Positions 37,766 through 49,966 are shown, counted from the stretch's first letter. The stretch: DNA of 64,000 nucleotides from Lewinellaceae bacterium (GCA_016708875.1 JADJFA010000001.1:1-64000), one strand, 5' to 3'. Notes: a model not told the origin generated them from the sequence alone. Program-made: numbers and translations.

Positions 37766-38937
37766 TTACGTAAACCCCGCATCCCCGTCGCCGTCTTGCA
37801 TAGCCAAGGGTTGTGTGGCGAGTATTTCCGACAAACCATTCCCCACAAAATAAGTTCGGTGCAATGCCTTATTCCAAAAGAATGGAGTCCTGTTTTCGTT
37901 GCAATACTGCAGCAAACGCGGATGGTAGAGCGTCAGCATCTTGGCGCCAAGTCGAATTCCGTGTGCAAAGATAACGCTGGCAACGGTGGTGGAGTGTTCA
38001 TCGGGGTGCCAGCGTGCTGCGGAACGCGCAGGTGGCCATCGCGAAGCGTCAGGACAAGAACGCCAATGGTTTGTTGTTCGCTGTTCAATAATTGGAGCGC
38101 GAGGGTTTTAAACTCGCGAGCGGTGGAGGTAAAATGATATCTGCCGGCAAAGTCGTCAGGGGATTCTGTTTCGGTTACCAAGGGTTTGGAGCATCCAGTT
38201 GAGCGCGGCCTGGTCACGCCGGGCAAGGTCGCGCTGCTGGTTTTGACTAATGAATGTAGCAAGGTCGTCGTCAATGGCTTGGAGGTTTTGGATTTGGCAA
38301 GGAAGTTTTGCGCTGTGTAAAAGATTAATTCTGAGAACATTGGGAATGGCTAACAGGGCATCGGCCACGCGCAGCAGGGGTTTTATTTTTTCAAAAAATG
38401 GTTTTTTCGGTGGAAGGATTTGGGCAAAATTGGGTCGCAGGTAGCCACGAAAACCTGTAATCGGCTGACTCTCAACCAAGTGTTCTGAGCGGTCGTACAG
38501 GTTTTTGACTTCGGGGGTGAATTCTGTTAGGATGACACGGTTTTTCCAAACCTCCATCATGGTGCTGAGGAGTTTTTTTGCCAAACCTTTTCCGCGTTGC
38601 GAGGGCGATCCAGAGACAGGAAAGCCAGGCCATTCGTTCGGGTGGTAAGTGTGGCACACCTAAATTTGAGTGTTGATAATCAACGGAATGAGCGAGGTGT
38701 GCCACACTTTCTTCGGGAGTTTTGCCAAAATAAAACCAATCCGGCAAGGCGCCGAGGTAGCCTATCAACTCATCCTCTGACCAAGCGAGCACGAGCACTA
38801 CATCGTCGGGCTGGGCGCGGGGGTTACGGCTTTGCGAAACGGCGCGTTGCGGCGAAATGGGCAAAACAGGCATACGGCGGTAGGCTTCCGATGTTGCGAA
38901 GCTTCTAACTCGCTGGTGGTAAGGTGGTTAATAATCA
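37766..38937 (-). CDS. GNAT-fold acyltransferase-like protein (several frameshifts, in-frame palindrome)
   Basis: The order is MIINHLTTSELEASQH, VVLVLAWSEDELIGYLGALP, WLSCLWI, then the acetyl-CoA-binding type segment QRGKGLAKKLLSTMMEVWKN, FRGYLRPNFAQILPP, DLARRDQAALNWMLQT, and after another shift VIFAHGIRLGAKMLTLYHPR and FVGNGLSEILATQPLAM, ending at 37766. About 390 residues, longer than a single GNAT domain. A palindromic insert (38647-38709) adds roughly 21 residues including SVAHL and GVPHL between TPE and RMAW. The gene starts 42 bases after the deacetylase. Substrate unknown; envelope modification is inferred from neighbours. Confidence 0.55.
38647..38709. repeat. Palindromic element inside the GNAT-like gene
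   Basis: Arms AAGTGTGGCACACCT (38647-38661) and AGGTGTGCCACACTT (38695-38709) are perfect complements around a 33-base spacer. The 63-bp unit is a multiple of three and reads through in the coding frame. Confidence 0.75.
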
Positions 38938-38979
38938 TGATGAGCTTCCAATCTTTACTCGTCAGACGACTTTGAGTCG

Positions 38980-39948
38980 TCAGACGAAGTGCTGCCTGCG
39001 AACGACGTTTCTCCCCAACATTTTTTCAAAACTGCTACAGACAGTGCAGCAGAGACAACATTCCGGGCGGGCAAAACCGTGCGTTCATCGCAAACCGCTG
39101 TAAATGAGTAGGTACCTCGTCACGCTTCGCACCAGCGGGCCAAGAATTCAAAGTGGGCCACCAAGTTTTTCTTGAACGGTGTTGAAAATTCCAGCCCGAC
39201 CCCATCGTCGGTGAAGGGGAAAGCGAAGGTATTGAGCGCGACACCGAAACAGCTTTTTACTTCGGAAAGACTCTGCACCGTTTGCCTGATTTGCTCCTCC
39301 AAAGGGATTTGCCCGTACTGCGGGTGGTCGAGGCTGTGTGCTCAAAATGTGAAACCCTTTGCTTGCATGTCCTGGATTTGGACAGTGCTGAGGTAGGGTT
39401 TTGATCAACAAGAAAGGCCGCAAAGTCTAGGCCGATGGCTTCTGCCCAGGTGTCGAGCTGCTGGCGGTTTTCGTATTTCACTTCCAACGGATTTTGGAAG
39501 TGTGGCACACCTTGAAGGTGTGCCACACTTAAAAGGCTGGCTTTGTAACGGTACATTAATCCTTGATTGTCAATAAAATCCGGGTTGAGAAAGAAAGTAG
39601 CAGAGATACCCTTTTCCAGCAAAATCGGCAAGACCACATCGTAGCATTCGCGCAGCCCATCGTCAAATGTGAGGTGAAAAACGGGTCGGTCAAACGCTCG
39701 CTTTTCGAAAACGTGTTCCCAAAGTGTTTGAAGGTCAATGGGTTGAAAATGTTTGAGCAAAAAATCGAGGTCTTCCCGGAATTGTCGCTCCGTACGAACG
39801 GGGTATAGATGGCGAACATGGGGTGGGGATTCGTCACTCACCAAATGGTAGAAAGGCAGGAAAAGTTTGTCGCCCCAAAGCCCTTGCCAATACCTGAAAG
39901 GCAGAATCGGTGCGGTATGGGAAAGGGCTTGGGTGAGGAGATTTTCAT
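38980..39948 (-). CDS. Polysaccharide deacetylase (NodB-type) protein (several frameshifts, in-frame palindrome)
   Basis: LFLPFYHLVSDESPPHVRHL, then RQFREDLDFLLKHFQPIDLQ and the NodB motif FHLTFDDGLRECYDVVLPIL (metal-binding DD), GISATFFLNPDFIDNQGL, then in other frames GFTFxAHSLDHPQYG (HSxxH metal motif) and FAFPFTDDGVGLEFF. The end is HLQRFAM ... LPARNVVSAALSVAVL and GRNVVRRQHFV at 38980. The domain removes acetyl groups from envelope polysaccharide. A 33-bp palindrome (39498-39530) adds 11 residues (SVAHLQGVPHF). The exact start near 39948 is uncertain. Confidence 0.7.
39498..39530. repeat. Palindromic element inside the deacetylase gene
   Basis: AAGTGTGGCACACCTT-G-AAGGTGTGCCACACTT, 16-bp perfect arms with one spacer base, 33 bp in all. 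The same arm sequence is used in the GNAT-like gene at 38647-38709. Confidence 0.85.
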
Positions 39949-39986
39949 TGAATGTTTAGGGGCCGTTTTCAAACAATGTACATCAA

Positions 39987-40022
39987 AAAATCGCAGCATC
40001 CTAAGGTGGATGCTGCGATTTT
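39987..40022. terminator. A/T-flanked hairpin
   Basis: AAAATCGCAGCATCC (39987-40001) pairs with GGATGCTGCGATTTT (40008-40022), with A-runs and T-runs outside. It lies upstream of the deacetylase, so it may end a transcript coming from the other side or be a repeat relic. Confidence 0.6.
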
Positions 40023-40223
40023 GAAAAAAACCGACGCCGGATGCACCTTCTTGAAGAAGTCCCCCGCTCAAACGCCCATGACGTTTCGGTTTGCAGTACA
40101 AAAGGTACCTTAATCTGTTCAAAAATGCAAATAACAAGGCAACAAAACCTGATTCTTATATCAAGAAAATTTGCCTTCCCAACTCAGTGTCTTGTTAGTA
40201 TTGACAATCAAAAATAAACACAA

Positions 40224-40253
40224 TTTGTTTTAATAAACAATATTTGTTTTAAT
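40224..40253 (+). promoter_or_regulatory. Direct TTTGTTTTAAT repeat upstream of parE
   Basis: Two copies 19 bases apart (TTTG at 40224 and 40243) lie 180-200 bases before the parE ATG. The spacing fits a TTTG -33 box with a TATTTG-like -7 box, or an operator pair. Confidence 0.3.
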
Positions 40254-40428
40254 TTCGCCCATCCTTTCCTCTCCCTCCTTCAACTTTTAAAACTCCGTTA
40301 CTTTGGGCGCAAATTACAAAACATCCCCCCCGAAGCCGAATGGCAAAGCGAGCACTGTTAAGGTCAATGGTCAAAAGCCACCCGCCTTCGCTAAAAACAC
40401 GGCGGGTAAAGCGGGTAAACAACCAAAA

Positions 40429-42333
<1,905 letters not shown>

Positions 42334-42363
42334 ACCAACGATCTATTCACCAATTATAAAGCC

Positions 42364-42849
42364 ATGATACGCATAATAGATTGGCAACCCACTTACCAGG
42401 ACGACTGGAAAAACCTCAACATCGCCTGGATTTCCAGAGACTATGAGGTGGAACAATTTGACCTTGACACGCTCAATTACCCTGAAAAGTACTTTATCAA
42501 CGACGGCGGCGCTGTCCTGTTAGCACAACGTGAATCCGATGGCGAAATCCTGGGCACCGTAGCGCTCCAACCCTTTGGCGATGGGGTGCTGGAACTCGCA
42601 AAAATGACTGTGGCCGAAAGCGCACGTGGCTTCAAAATTGGCGAATTGCTTGGCGTTGCGGCCCTCGAACGAGCGCGCCAACTTGGAGCAAAACGTGTTT
42701 TTCTGCTTTCCAACACCAAAGCATACCAGGCCATCAATTTGTATTTCAAATTGGGGTTTCAGATGTGTAGCGCTGGAAAACACGGATTTCAAGCGGGCGA
42801 ATATTCAGATGGAGATAAGTATTTGACAAGAGTCACCCCATGCTACTAA
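42364..42849 (+). CDS. GNAT-family N-acetyltransferase
   Basis: Intact, 161 residues. WQPTYQDDWKNLNIAWISRD opens the fold; GEILGTVALQPFGDGVLELA and KMTVAESARGFKIGELLGVA form the acetyl-CoA site (the usual RGxG appears as RGFKIG); VFLLSNTKAYQAINLYFKLG is the closing motif with the Tyr that often acts as acid. Members acetylate small amines or protein N-termini; substrate unknown. Its stop overlaps the recO start by ten bases, so they share an operon. Confidence 0.85.
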   Translation: MIRIIDWQPTYQDDWKNLNIAWISRDYEVEQFDLDTLNYPEKYFINDGGAVLLAQRESDGEILGTVALQPFGDGVLELAKMTVAESARGFKIGELLGVAALERARQLGAKRVFLLSNTKAYQAINLYFKLGFQMCSAGKHGFQAGEYSDGDKYLTRVTPCY

Positions 42850-43557
42850 AACCCGAGGCATTGTTTTCCGAACAGTAAAATACGGTGAGACGAGTGTCAT
42901 TGCCGACATTTTCACGGAAGAAAAAGGGCTTTGCTCTTTTATCGGGGAGGAGTACGCACCGCGAAGGCCGTATGCCTTTCAATCTTTTTCAACCAATGTC
43001 TGTGGTGGATTTGGTGGCCTACCATCGGGAAGGATCGGGGGCCAACCGCCTGAAAGAACTCCGCGCTGCCGAAGTGTGGGGCACCATCCCTTTCGATATT
43101 CGGCACGGTGCAGTCACGCTGTTTATGGCAGAAGTGTGCCGAAACAGCATCCAGGAAGAAGAAGAACACGGCGAATTGTTTGATTTTTGTTGGGCAATCT
43201 GCGCTGGCTCGATGTCACGCCACATCCGATTGCCAATTTGCATCTTCATTTTTATTGGGACTTTCAGGTTTCCTGGGTTTTCAGCCACAAAACCCAGAGG
43301 ATTCGGGCGAACTTTTTTTTGATCTGAAAGATGGTATGTTCAGCCCTGTGCCGCCCCCACACACACTTTTGCTGGAACCGGACCAGGCTCGCCAAATGCT
43401 CGCCATTTTGGAATCTCCTTTGGAATTGGTGCATGAAATCCAGTTTACCCGCCCACAACGCAAAGCCCTGTTGAGCAAACTTTTACAGTTTTACCAATTG
43501 CACTTACCCTTCTTTAAAGCGGTGAACACGCCGGAGATTTTGGAGATGGTGATGTGA
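42840..43557 (+). CDS. recO: DNA repair protein RecO (about three frameshifts)
   Basis: Restored, the start is MLLKTRGIVFRTVKYGETSV then IADIFTEEKGLCSFI, the RecO OB-fold. GRMPFNLFQPMSVVDLVAYH and HGAVTLFMAEVCRNSIQEEE belong to the helical part, followed by IANLHLHF, then ESPLELVHEIQFTRPQRKAL and FYQLHLPFFKAVNTPEILEM at the end. About 238 residues, normal length. RecO loads RecA on SSB-coated DNA with RecR. The breaks near 42860, 42950 and 43185-43250 are one-base changes in an otherwise conserved gene. Confidence 0.85.
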
Positions 43558-43577
43558 AGGGTGATTTGAGTATTTGG

Positions 43578-43670
43578 GGATTTGGTTATTTGTTGTGCCC
43601 AAGCTTGGTATTCGCTTTTCCTGATAGGAGGATTGAATACCAAGCTTGGGCACAACAAATAACCAAATCC
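43578..43670. terminator. Perfect 36-bp-arm inverted repeat between convergent genes
   Basis: Arms 43578-43613 and 43635-43670 are exact complements (GGATTTGGTTATTTGTTGTG, CCCAAGCTTGGTATTC) around a 21-base spacer, between recO and the protease gene. Confidence 0.8.
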
Positions 43671-43686
43671 AAATAACCAATCCTCC

Positions 43687-45206
43687 CTATTTCACCAACG
43701 AAGCCCTTTTCACTCCGCGCTCACTTGTCATTATAAACCGATACACCCCAGCGGCCCAATTGTCCGAAGGCATTTCCAGTACCATACGGGGAGCATGCAA
43801 CCCCATATACGATTGCCAAACCAAACGGCCCGCGGCGTCGAAATACACTGAATTTGGCATCTTCACCGCGCCAGGCATCGGGTATTTCGAGTGTGAGCGG
43901 AGTTCCATTGGAAAGCAGAGATGGGTAGCATCGCCATCCATCTGCGTCGGGTTCGGAAGCCGCGCTGATGGGAGCAGTCATAAACGTTTCCGATTCGCTG
44001 AACGGAGCGCAGGCATGCCAGTCATTGAATGGCTGGATGCGCCAGTAATATTTCAGGTTAGCACTAAGCAGCCCTGCCGTGAGGAAGGTATCGGTGGTCA
44101 CCACATCCAGTTGTTTGAAAGAAAAACTGGCAAAACGCGATGCTTGGACGAGGTAATGCGTGGCGTTGGGCGCAGCATTCCATCTGAAAAACGCACCAAC
44201 ATTCGGCACAGGCTGGTCTTGCCGGCTCGATGGCAACTGGCTGTTCGTCAATGGGTTTCTCCAACATAGCAGGCGTGAGCCAACTGGCTTTTCCGTAAGC
44301 AGGGTGGCACGCATCACGGCGATTTCTTCGGGTGAAAATCGGTTTTGGCAATGATCCATGGCATAGGACATGAACAAGCTGCCATCGGAATAGAACGTCG
44401 CCCCTGTTGGATCTTTTTGTTGGTTGGGACTCATATTTTGTGCATCGCAATCCCAACGATAACTGAGGTAGTCGGGCTTGGTATCGCAGATAAGGTCGGC
44501 AGCCTGGGCACAATTGCTTCCATTCACGAATTCCACCAGCGCAGTGTCGAGGCAGGCTGGCACCTGCGTTTCGAGTGTGTCGTGAAAATGGGTGTAATCG
44601 TAGGTTACAAAAGTTGGCGTGGGGGTACTGAAGTTATAGGTTTTCCCTTCCCAGCCTATGAACGGATGCGGCAGCGAGAGTGCGTGGCCCACCTCGTGCG
44701 ACCAGGTATGATCGTTGGCGCCAGAGCAGTTGTGCCCAATGGCTACACCAGCGTATGGGAGATTGTAGCCACAGTTGCCCGCAGGGTTGGCTACAAAATA
44801 GGAATTGAGCGCATCGGGCACGTTGTTGGTCAACATCATTTCGATGCCTTGCAGGATGGTGGTGTGGGCATACCAGTCTGTTTCGTTCAGCAGGTTCCAA
44901 TCATCTTTGATGTAAAACTGTATATTGGAAGCAGCAAAATCCTCATTAAGTATGGCAAAAAGAGTTGAGAAACTTCTCCGTGGCGATCCTGCCCGTGCTA
45001 TTGTCCTTTGCCAACAAGTGCGGTTTCAAAGCCACCCAAAGCGTGTCTTCCGAACGGTCGAGAACTGGCGGCCTCATCCGATATTCCCGCAGCCAGTCCG
45101 ATACGCCTCGAGTGCCGCAAGGTGCGAGTGCTTCTTTCAAGGGCTCCTGGGCAATAACAGGCGTTGCGGCCAACAAGAAAAGGAAGCGTGTAAAGTTTAG
45201 GATCAT
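43687..45206 (-). CDS. Secreted M43-like (pappalysin) metalloprotease with T9SS sorting domain (frameshifted)
   Basis: Signal peptide MILNFTRFLFLLAATPVIAQ. The N-terminal part has LREYRMRPPVLDRSEDTLWV; after a break near 44955 comes LNETDWYAHTTILQGIEMML, then the zinc site HEVGHALSLPH near residue 170 with Ser in place of the usual Gly. FMSYAMDHCQNRFSPEEIAV is the Met-turn region. A fibronectin-like domain follows (VGAFFRWNAAPNATHYLVQA, LKYYWRIQPFNDW). A late shift near 43870 separates the sorting domain (VYFDAAGRLVWQSYMGLHAP, WAAGVYRFIMTSERGVKRAS). It directly follows corA on the same strand. Confidence 0.75.
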
Positions 45207-45291
45207 AGTAAATATGTTTTTAGAACTTGTTTGGTTTGCTTGGTTTTCAATCGGATCAATCTTTAAAATCGAATCATTCGACTCCAATTTC

Positions 45292-46349
45292 CTAAATCCA
45301 TCGTTTTTTCGAAAATATATCAACATCCCGATCATCAAACAAAACATGATTCCCAAAACAATGAAATACCCATAGTGCCAATGGAGTTCGGGCAAATAAT
45401 CGAAGTTCATGCCATAGATACCAACGATAAAAGTGAGCGGGATAAAAATAGTGCTAATTACCGTGAGCAAGCGCATTACAGTGTTCAAGCGATTGGCGGC
45501 CTCGGCTTGAAAAAGCGCTTCGAGGTTGGAGAGCATATCCCGTTGATTGTCAATACCATCAGTATTTGCGCACATGGTCTACCAAGTCCCGAAGGTAAAG
45601 CCGGGTGCTGTCCTCCACCAGATCACTCTCCGTTCGGTAGAGGCGGGTGACGGCTTCCCGGAGGGGAAGAATACGGTGGCGAAATTCGTTGAATACCCGC
45701 TTTAGGGCAAACATCCGGGCTTTGGTTGTTTGAAGCGCTCCGTTACTGTGAAGGCTGGTTTCCACTTCCAAAGCCTGCGTTTCAAGTTCATCAAGCACCG
45801 AGTAGTAACTATCCACCACTAAATCAAGCAGCGCATAAGCGAGGTAATCAGAGCCTTTTTTTCTAAGCCGCCCAACACCGTCTTCGCAACGTTTGCGCAC
45901 CGGAGCAAGCGTGTCGTCAGGATCTTCCTGAAACGATACGAGGAAATTTTTTCCAGCAAAAAGCGCGATTTGTTCGCTGTGAATTTCAAGTGCAGTGCAA
46001 TCCACCTTCAAATGATGCACGATGAAAAACAGGCCGTTGTCAAACTCTTCGAGTTTGGATCGCTGTTGGGTGTCGAGCACATCTTCAAGTGCGAGGGGGT
46101 GAATATGATGGTCGGTACCGATTTTTTCGATGAGTTTTGCATCAGTAAGGCCGCATACATCGGTCCACAAGACGCCCCTTCCACCCATCACGAAATTCGC
46201 AAGATATCCCTGCGTTTCTTTAAAATCCGTATCAGTATATGCAAGACTAATCACCTTGGCTGGAGACTCCTCCCGATGGCCGGTGTACACAAGCGTTCCA
46301 GGCGGCAAGCCCTTTTTAAAACTTTCCGGCGGCGATGTTTTTGCGACAT
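45292..46349 (-). CDS. corA: Magnesium/cobalt transporter CorA (about three frameshifts)
   Basis: MSQKHRRRKVLKR, then LPPGTLVYTGHREESPAKVI, HHIHPLALEDVLDTQQRSKL, FFIVHHLKVD, the long pore helix region, LFQAEAANRLNTVMRLLTVI, and the selectivity motif YGMNFDYLPEL between the last two helices. About 350 residues. One shift is near 46310 and another near 45560-45580. A missing A in a run near 45303 hides the natural ending YFRKKRWI plus stop at 45292 and makes the frame run on into the protease. It moves Mg2+ into the cytoplasm as a pentamer. Confidence 0.88.
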
Positions 46350-46364
46350 GGGAATGATGGTGGT

Positions 46365-46500
46365 GATTGGTCTAATGGTGATTGGTCTATTAGTGATTAG
46401 TGGACTGGTGATTGGTGGACTGGTGATTGGTGGACTGGTGAAGTAAAACTGGTCCACCAATCTACCATTCACTAATAGACCAATCACCATTAGACCAATC
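46365..46500. repeat. 32-bp-arm inverted repeat with GATTGGT tandem words
   Basis: GATTGGTCTAATGGTGATTG with GTCTATTAGTGA (46365-46396) is the exact complement of 46469-46500. Inside are tandem copies of a 14-16-bp unit containing GTGATTGGTGGACTG. It separates purE from corA. Confidence 0.8.
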
Positions 46501-46978
46501 ACCCTTCCATTGCCTTTGCTTTCTCAAGCACTTTTGCTTCTAAGGATTTTTTGAACTGTATGATGCGTTGTAGAAGCGCAGGGTCGCTGGTGGCAAGCAT
46601 TTGCGCAGCCAAAATCCCGGCATTTCGAGCGGCATTCAGGGCCACGGTAGCCACAGGGACGCCTTCCGGCATTTGAAGGATGGATAAAATGCTGTCCCAA
46701 CCATCAATTGAATTCGAGGATTTTACGGGTACACCGATGACTGGAAGGGGCGAAATAGCCGCCACCATGCCCGGCAGGTGCGCTGCACCACCCGCTCCCG
46801 CAATCACGACTTGAATACCGCGCTCATGTGCCTCAGTGGCAAACTTAAACATCCTCGCCGGAGTGCGGTGCGCCGATACAATGGTCATCTCGAACGGAAC
46901 CTGAAGTTCGCTGAGGATGTCTGCCGCTTTTTGCATGACGGGCAAATCAGAGTCGGAGCCCATTATTATGGATACCAT
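46499..46978 (-). CDS. purE: N5-carboxyaminoimidazole ribonucleotide mutase
   Basis: Intact, about 159 residues. I chose MVSIIMGSDSDLPVMQKAAD; the longer frame upstream translates a TNHQ repeat and is not credible. The signatures are MGSDSDLPVM (phosphate loop), SAHRTPARM (active His) and GAGGAAHLPGMVAA. It converts N5-CAIR to CAIR in purine synthesis, the step after PurK, which is encoded 90 bases upstream on the same strand. Confidence 0.95.
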   Translation of the reverse strand: MVSIIMGSDSDLPVMQKAADILSELQVPFEMTIVSAHRTPARMFKFATEAHERGIQVVIAGAGGAAHLPGMVAAISPLPVIGVPVKSSNSIDGWDSILSILQMPEGVPVATVALNAARNAGILAAQMLATSDPALLQRIIQFKKSLEAKVLEKAKAMEG

Positions 46979-47040
46979 GGTTTGGTGATTGGTGGACTGG
47001 TGATTGGTATATTGGTGATTGGTATACTGGACGGAAGTGT
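46979..47040. repeat. Tandem GTGATTGGT repeats upstream of purE
   Basis: GGTTTGGTGATTGGTGGACT and GGTGATTGGTATATTGGTGA repeat the same words as at 46365-46440, so purE is flanked on both sides by them. Confidence 0.7.
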
Positions 47041-47067
47041 TTTTTGATTGACGAATCAATCAAAGCT

Positions 47068-48233
47068 CTAAGTCAGTGCATTCCAAGCCATTACTTTCAA
47101 TTTTTCCTTCACAAAGTTCGCTTTTTTCATGGCTTCTGCCACAGTTTCTGCGGTAATGGTAACATGGCCCATTTTTCGGAACGGGGAAGTTAAAGCCTTT
47201 CCGTACAGGTGAATGTTCACGCCTTCCAATGCGATACATTCTTCCACACCTTCATAGCGAACAGGCCCTTTCTGACCGGGTTCGCCGAGCAAATTGAGCA
47301 TGATAGCCACGGGGGTTTGGAATTGGTGGAGCCGAGTGGTAGGCCGCAAATGGCCCGCAAATGCTGTTCAAATTGGCTCGTATGGGCACTGTCAATGGTA
47401 TGGTGGCCGGAATTGTGGGGGCGAGGGGCGACTTCATTCACCAACAGTTCGCCGTCTTTTGTCCAGAACATTTCCACCGCCAGCAAGCCGCAAATGTCGA
47501 AAGTCCGAATGACTTTTTCCGCCAATGCCTCGGCCTCGGCTGCCACGAGCGGCGATATTCGTGCCGGACAAAGCAGGAATTCCACCAGATTGGCTTCGGG
47601 GTGAAAATCCATTTCAACCGCAGGAAAAACCGCTACATCGCCCTGATTATTTCGGGCGGCTACGATGGCAATTTCGGTCTCGATGGGTGCAAGCACTTCG
47701 GCCAAACAAGGGCCGAGCAGTAGTTTGGTGGTCAAATCTTCCAGTGTTCGGAGGATGGCCACTCCCCTACCGTCGTAGCCAGCAGTGCGGGATTTTTGCA
47801 CCAGAGGCAATTTCCAACGCCCCGATTCGATGGCCTTTTTCAAACTTTTTTCGTCTTCAAAAATCTCAAAGTCCGCCGTGGGGATATCGTTATCGCGGTA
47901 AAATTCTTTCTGTAAACCCTTGTCCTTGATGATGTCGAGGGCGCGGGGGCTTGGGTGTACGGTCTTGCCGAGGCGTTCAAGTTCACGAAGCGCATCTGTG
48001 TTGACGTGCTCTATTTCGATGGTGAGTAAATCTTTGTCGCGGCCAAAAGCCAGCACTTCATCGTAGTTGTTGAAATCGCCCACGGTGAAGCCCGTGCAAA
48101 CCTGACTGGCGGGCGCCTCCGGCGTTGGGTCGAGACAGAAGGTTTTGAAATCCCAGTTGGCAGCGGCGAGCGCGAGCATTTTACCGAGTTGGCCGCCGCC
48201 GAGGATGCCGATCTTTTGTGTGGTGGAAAACAT
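47068..48233 (-). CDS. purK: N5-carboxyaminoimidazole ribonucleotide synthase (one frameshift)
   Basis: The start MFSTTQKIGILGGGQLGKML is chosen because the glycine-rich loop opens the family; 20 upstream codons are open but atypical. ATP-grasp features include WKLPLVQKSRTAGYDGRGVA, AIETE-type PIETEIAIVAARN and VEMFWTKDGELLVNEVAPRP followed by HNSGHHTIDSAHTSQFEQHL. One-base change near 47330 separates the last 85 residues (VAIMLNLLGEPG, VNIHLYGKALTSPFRKMGHV). About 388 residues, normal. It makes N5-CAIR from AIR, ATP and bicarbonate; purE follows. Confidence 0.93.
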
Positions 48234-48451
48234 GGGCGCGAAGGTAAGGCCAAATAAAAAGCCGGATTTCAAAAGTTGCGCTCGCCCATTCAAAGGCTTG
48301 ATTACGAAATTTAAGGTTTGGGATATGTCAATCGACTGGACTTCTTTTGTACCTTGAACGGCCTGGAAGTCACCCAGTGAGTTTTACGCAGCCTCGCCCT
48401 AGCCGATGGCTTGCAAGACCCTTATCCACAATCACCAAAACTTGGACAACC

Positions 48452-49966
48452 ATGAGCAAGATTCTTGCCTTTTGTTTTCTATTTTCCTTCCATCAGAACA
48501 CTTTGCTGGCTCAGCCCGGTTTCAACCGCATCTATGATGCTACGATGATTGGAAACAAAAGCTCGATAAAATTTTTGTAGATAAGGATACTATCATTGCT
48601 CTGGGGTTGGGTTACCAAATCAACAGCCCACAAGGCATAATCATTGCTAAGATCGACTCCTTTGGCACTTTGGTTGCTCAAAACTTTATTGTTGATTCTT
48701 TGAATCACCACTTGACCATGGATTTTCTGTGGGGAAACGTGATAAAAACCACCCAAGGCCATTATGCCTTTCCAGCTATAGCATTGAACAGGGGGGGGAG
48801 CCTGTTGCTGCAGATTGACAATAACCTCCAATTAAAATCAATTTTTGAGTTTCAAACCCCAGATGATTATACGGCAATTGATGAAGATATGGTGGAGTTA
48901 TCGGATGGAGGTTTTATGATCTTGGGGCGAGTTCAAAGGCCCAATCTAAAACATGACGGTTTCGTACGGAGAATAGACAAACATGGCAACTTATTGTGGT
49001 TCAATTACTATGGCGACTATAACAAAGACGAAACCTTTAGGTGCGTCGTCAAGGTTACTGACAACCGATTTGTTATTGGTGGGGGAGCAGGCCCGAACAA
49101 CAACGACCCTTTTGGGCTTCGTGCAGGTTTGTGGGCCATAGATAGCAACGGGGTTGTACTGGATACCTGGGTTGGCCCAAACGAACCAAACTTAATTCTT
49201 TTGAGGGGCCTGTTGCCCACACCTGACGGCGGTTTTATTGCCAACGGCCGCACCTATTGGGGGGAGGGTGACTGGGGCAGTATGGTGCAAGTCAGCCTGA
49301 TGAAATTCGATTCTGCCCTGCAACTCCAATGGCTGCAGCACGTCGGCCCGAACAATTCCGGCTACAACGGCATCTACGATATGGTCTCTACTCCCGATGG
49401 CCACTACATCGTGGCCGGGGAGCGCACCGCTTACGGTGACCTATCGCTACCAAGCGACGACTGGGGCGGCTGGCTCTACAAGTTTTCCGAACAGGGCGAC
49501 AGCATCTGGTCGAGGGCAGACAACGCGCCGCCGGGGTATGATGCCACTGGAGAATTTGTGTATGGAGGAGTGGGCGTCCTGTCGAGCGGCAGCATCGTGG
49601 CGGGCGGCAAGGGTGATATTGACGACAAGTTTGTCGGCTGGGTGGTTAAGGTCACAGCCGATGGGTGTATGGACACGTTGTTTTGTTATACTTCGGGGTC
49701 GGAGGAGCCTGCCTGGGAAACAGGGCTGCGGGTATTCCCAAATCCGGCCACGACTTTTGCGCAACTTGACTTTAAAACATCCATGCCCGCAAATAGCCAA
49801 GTTGCGGTACACGATCTTGCAGGTCGCAGGGTGCTAATGGAGGATTTGCCAGAAGGTTCGATTTCGCATACGCTCCACTGCAGGTTTTATTAAAGGGTGG
49901 TATTTGATCAGTATTTCAGTGAATGGCAAGGTAGTGGGGAGAGAGAAGTTGGTAATTTTGGGATGA
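48452..49966 (+). CDS. T9SS-secreted beta-propeller-like protein (two frameshifts)
   Basis: Signal peptide MSKILAFCFLFSFHQNTLLA. After a one-base break near 48565 the body reads KIFVDKDTIIALG, then repeated blades of the kind ELSDGGFMILGRVQRPNLKH, GFVRRIDKHGNLLWFNYYGD, PTPDGGFIANGRTYWGEGDW, STPDGHYIVAGERTAYGD. This looks like the delta-60/PQQ-like propeller repeats. The sorting domain is VFPNPATTFAQLDF, VHDLAGRRVLMEDLPEG, and after a break near 49880 GIYLISISVNGKVVGREKLV. Function beyond surface exposure is unknown. A terminator follows at 49999. Confidence 0.75.

Larger units (their letters stand above)
39949..40428. other. Intergenic region between deacetylase and parE
   Basis: This 480-base gap between divergent genes holds a strong hairpin at 39987-40022, a TTTGTTTTAAT direct repeat at 40224-40253, and an open basic stretch (40303-40428) in frame with parE that could be an N-terminal extension starting at a TTG. 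Nothing else is seen. Confidence 0.5.

Noticed and set aside
38960..38990. Palindrome at the deacetylase 3' end
   Set aside because: TCGTCAGACGA occurs twice as a direct repeat with small internal symmetry; too short to call beyond chance near coding sequence.
44946..45575. Long frame joining CorA C-terminus to a secreted protein N-terminus as one gene
   Set aside because: The natural CorA ending and stop appear when one A is restored; the second part begins with its own signal peptide.
46365..46440. Short regular repeats as a CRISPR array
   Set aside because: The units are 13-16 bp without unique spacers and part of a larger inverted repeat.
46979..47059. N-terminal extension of PurE rich in TNHQ
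   Set aside because: It is the translation of the intergenic tandem repeat; the family starts at MVSIIMGSDSD.
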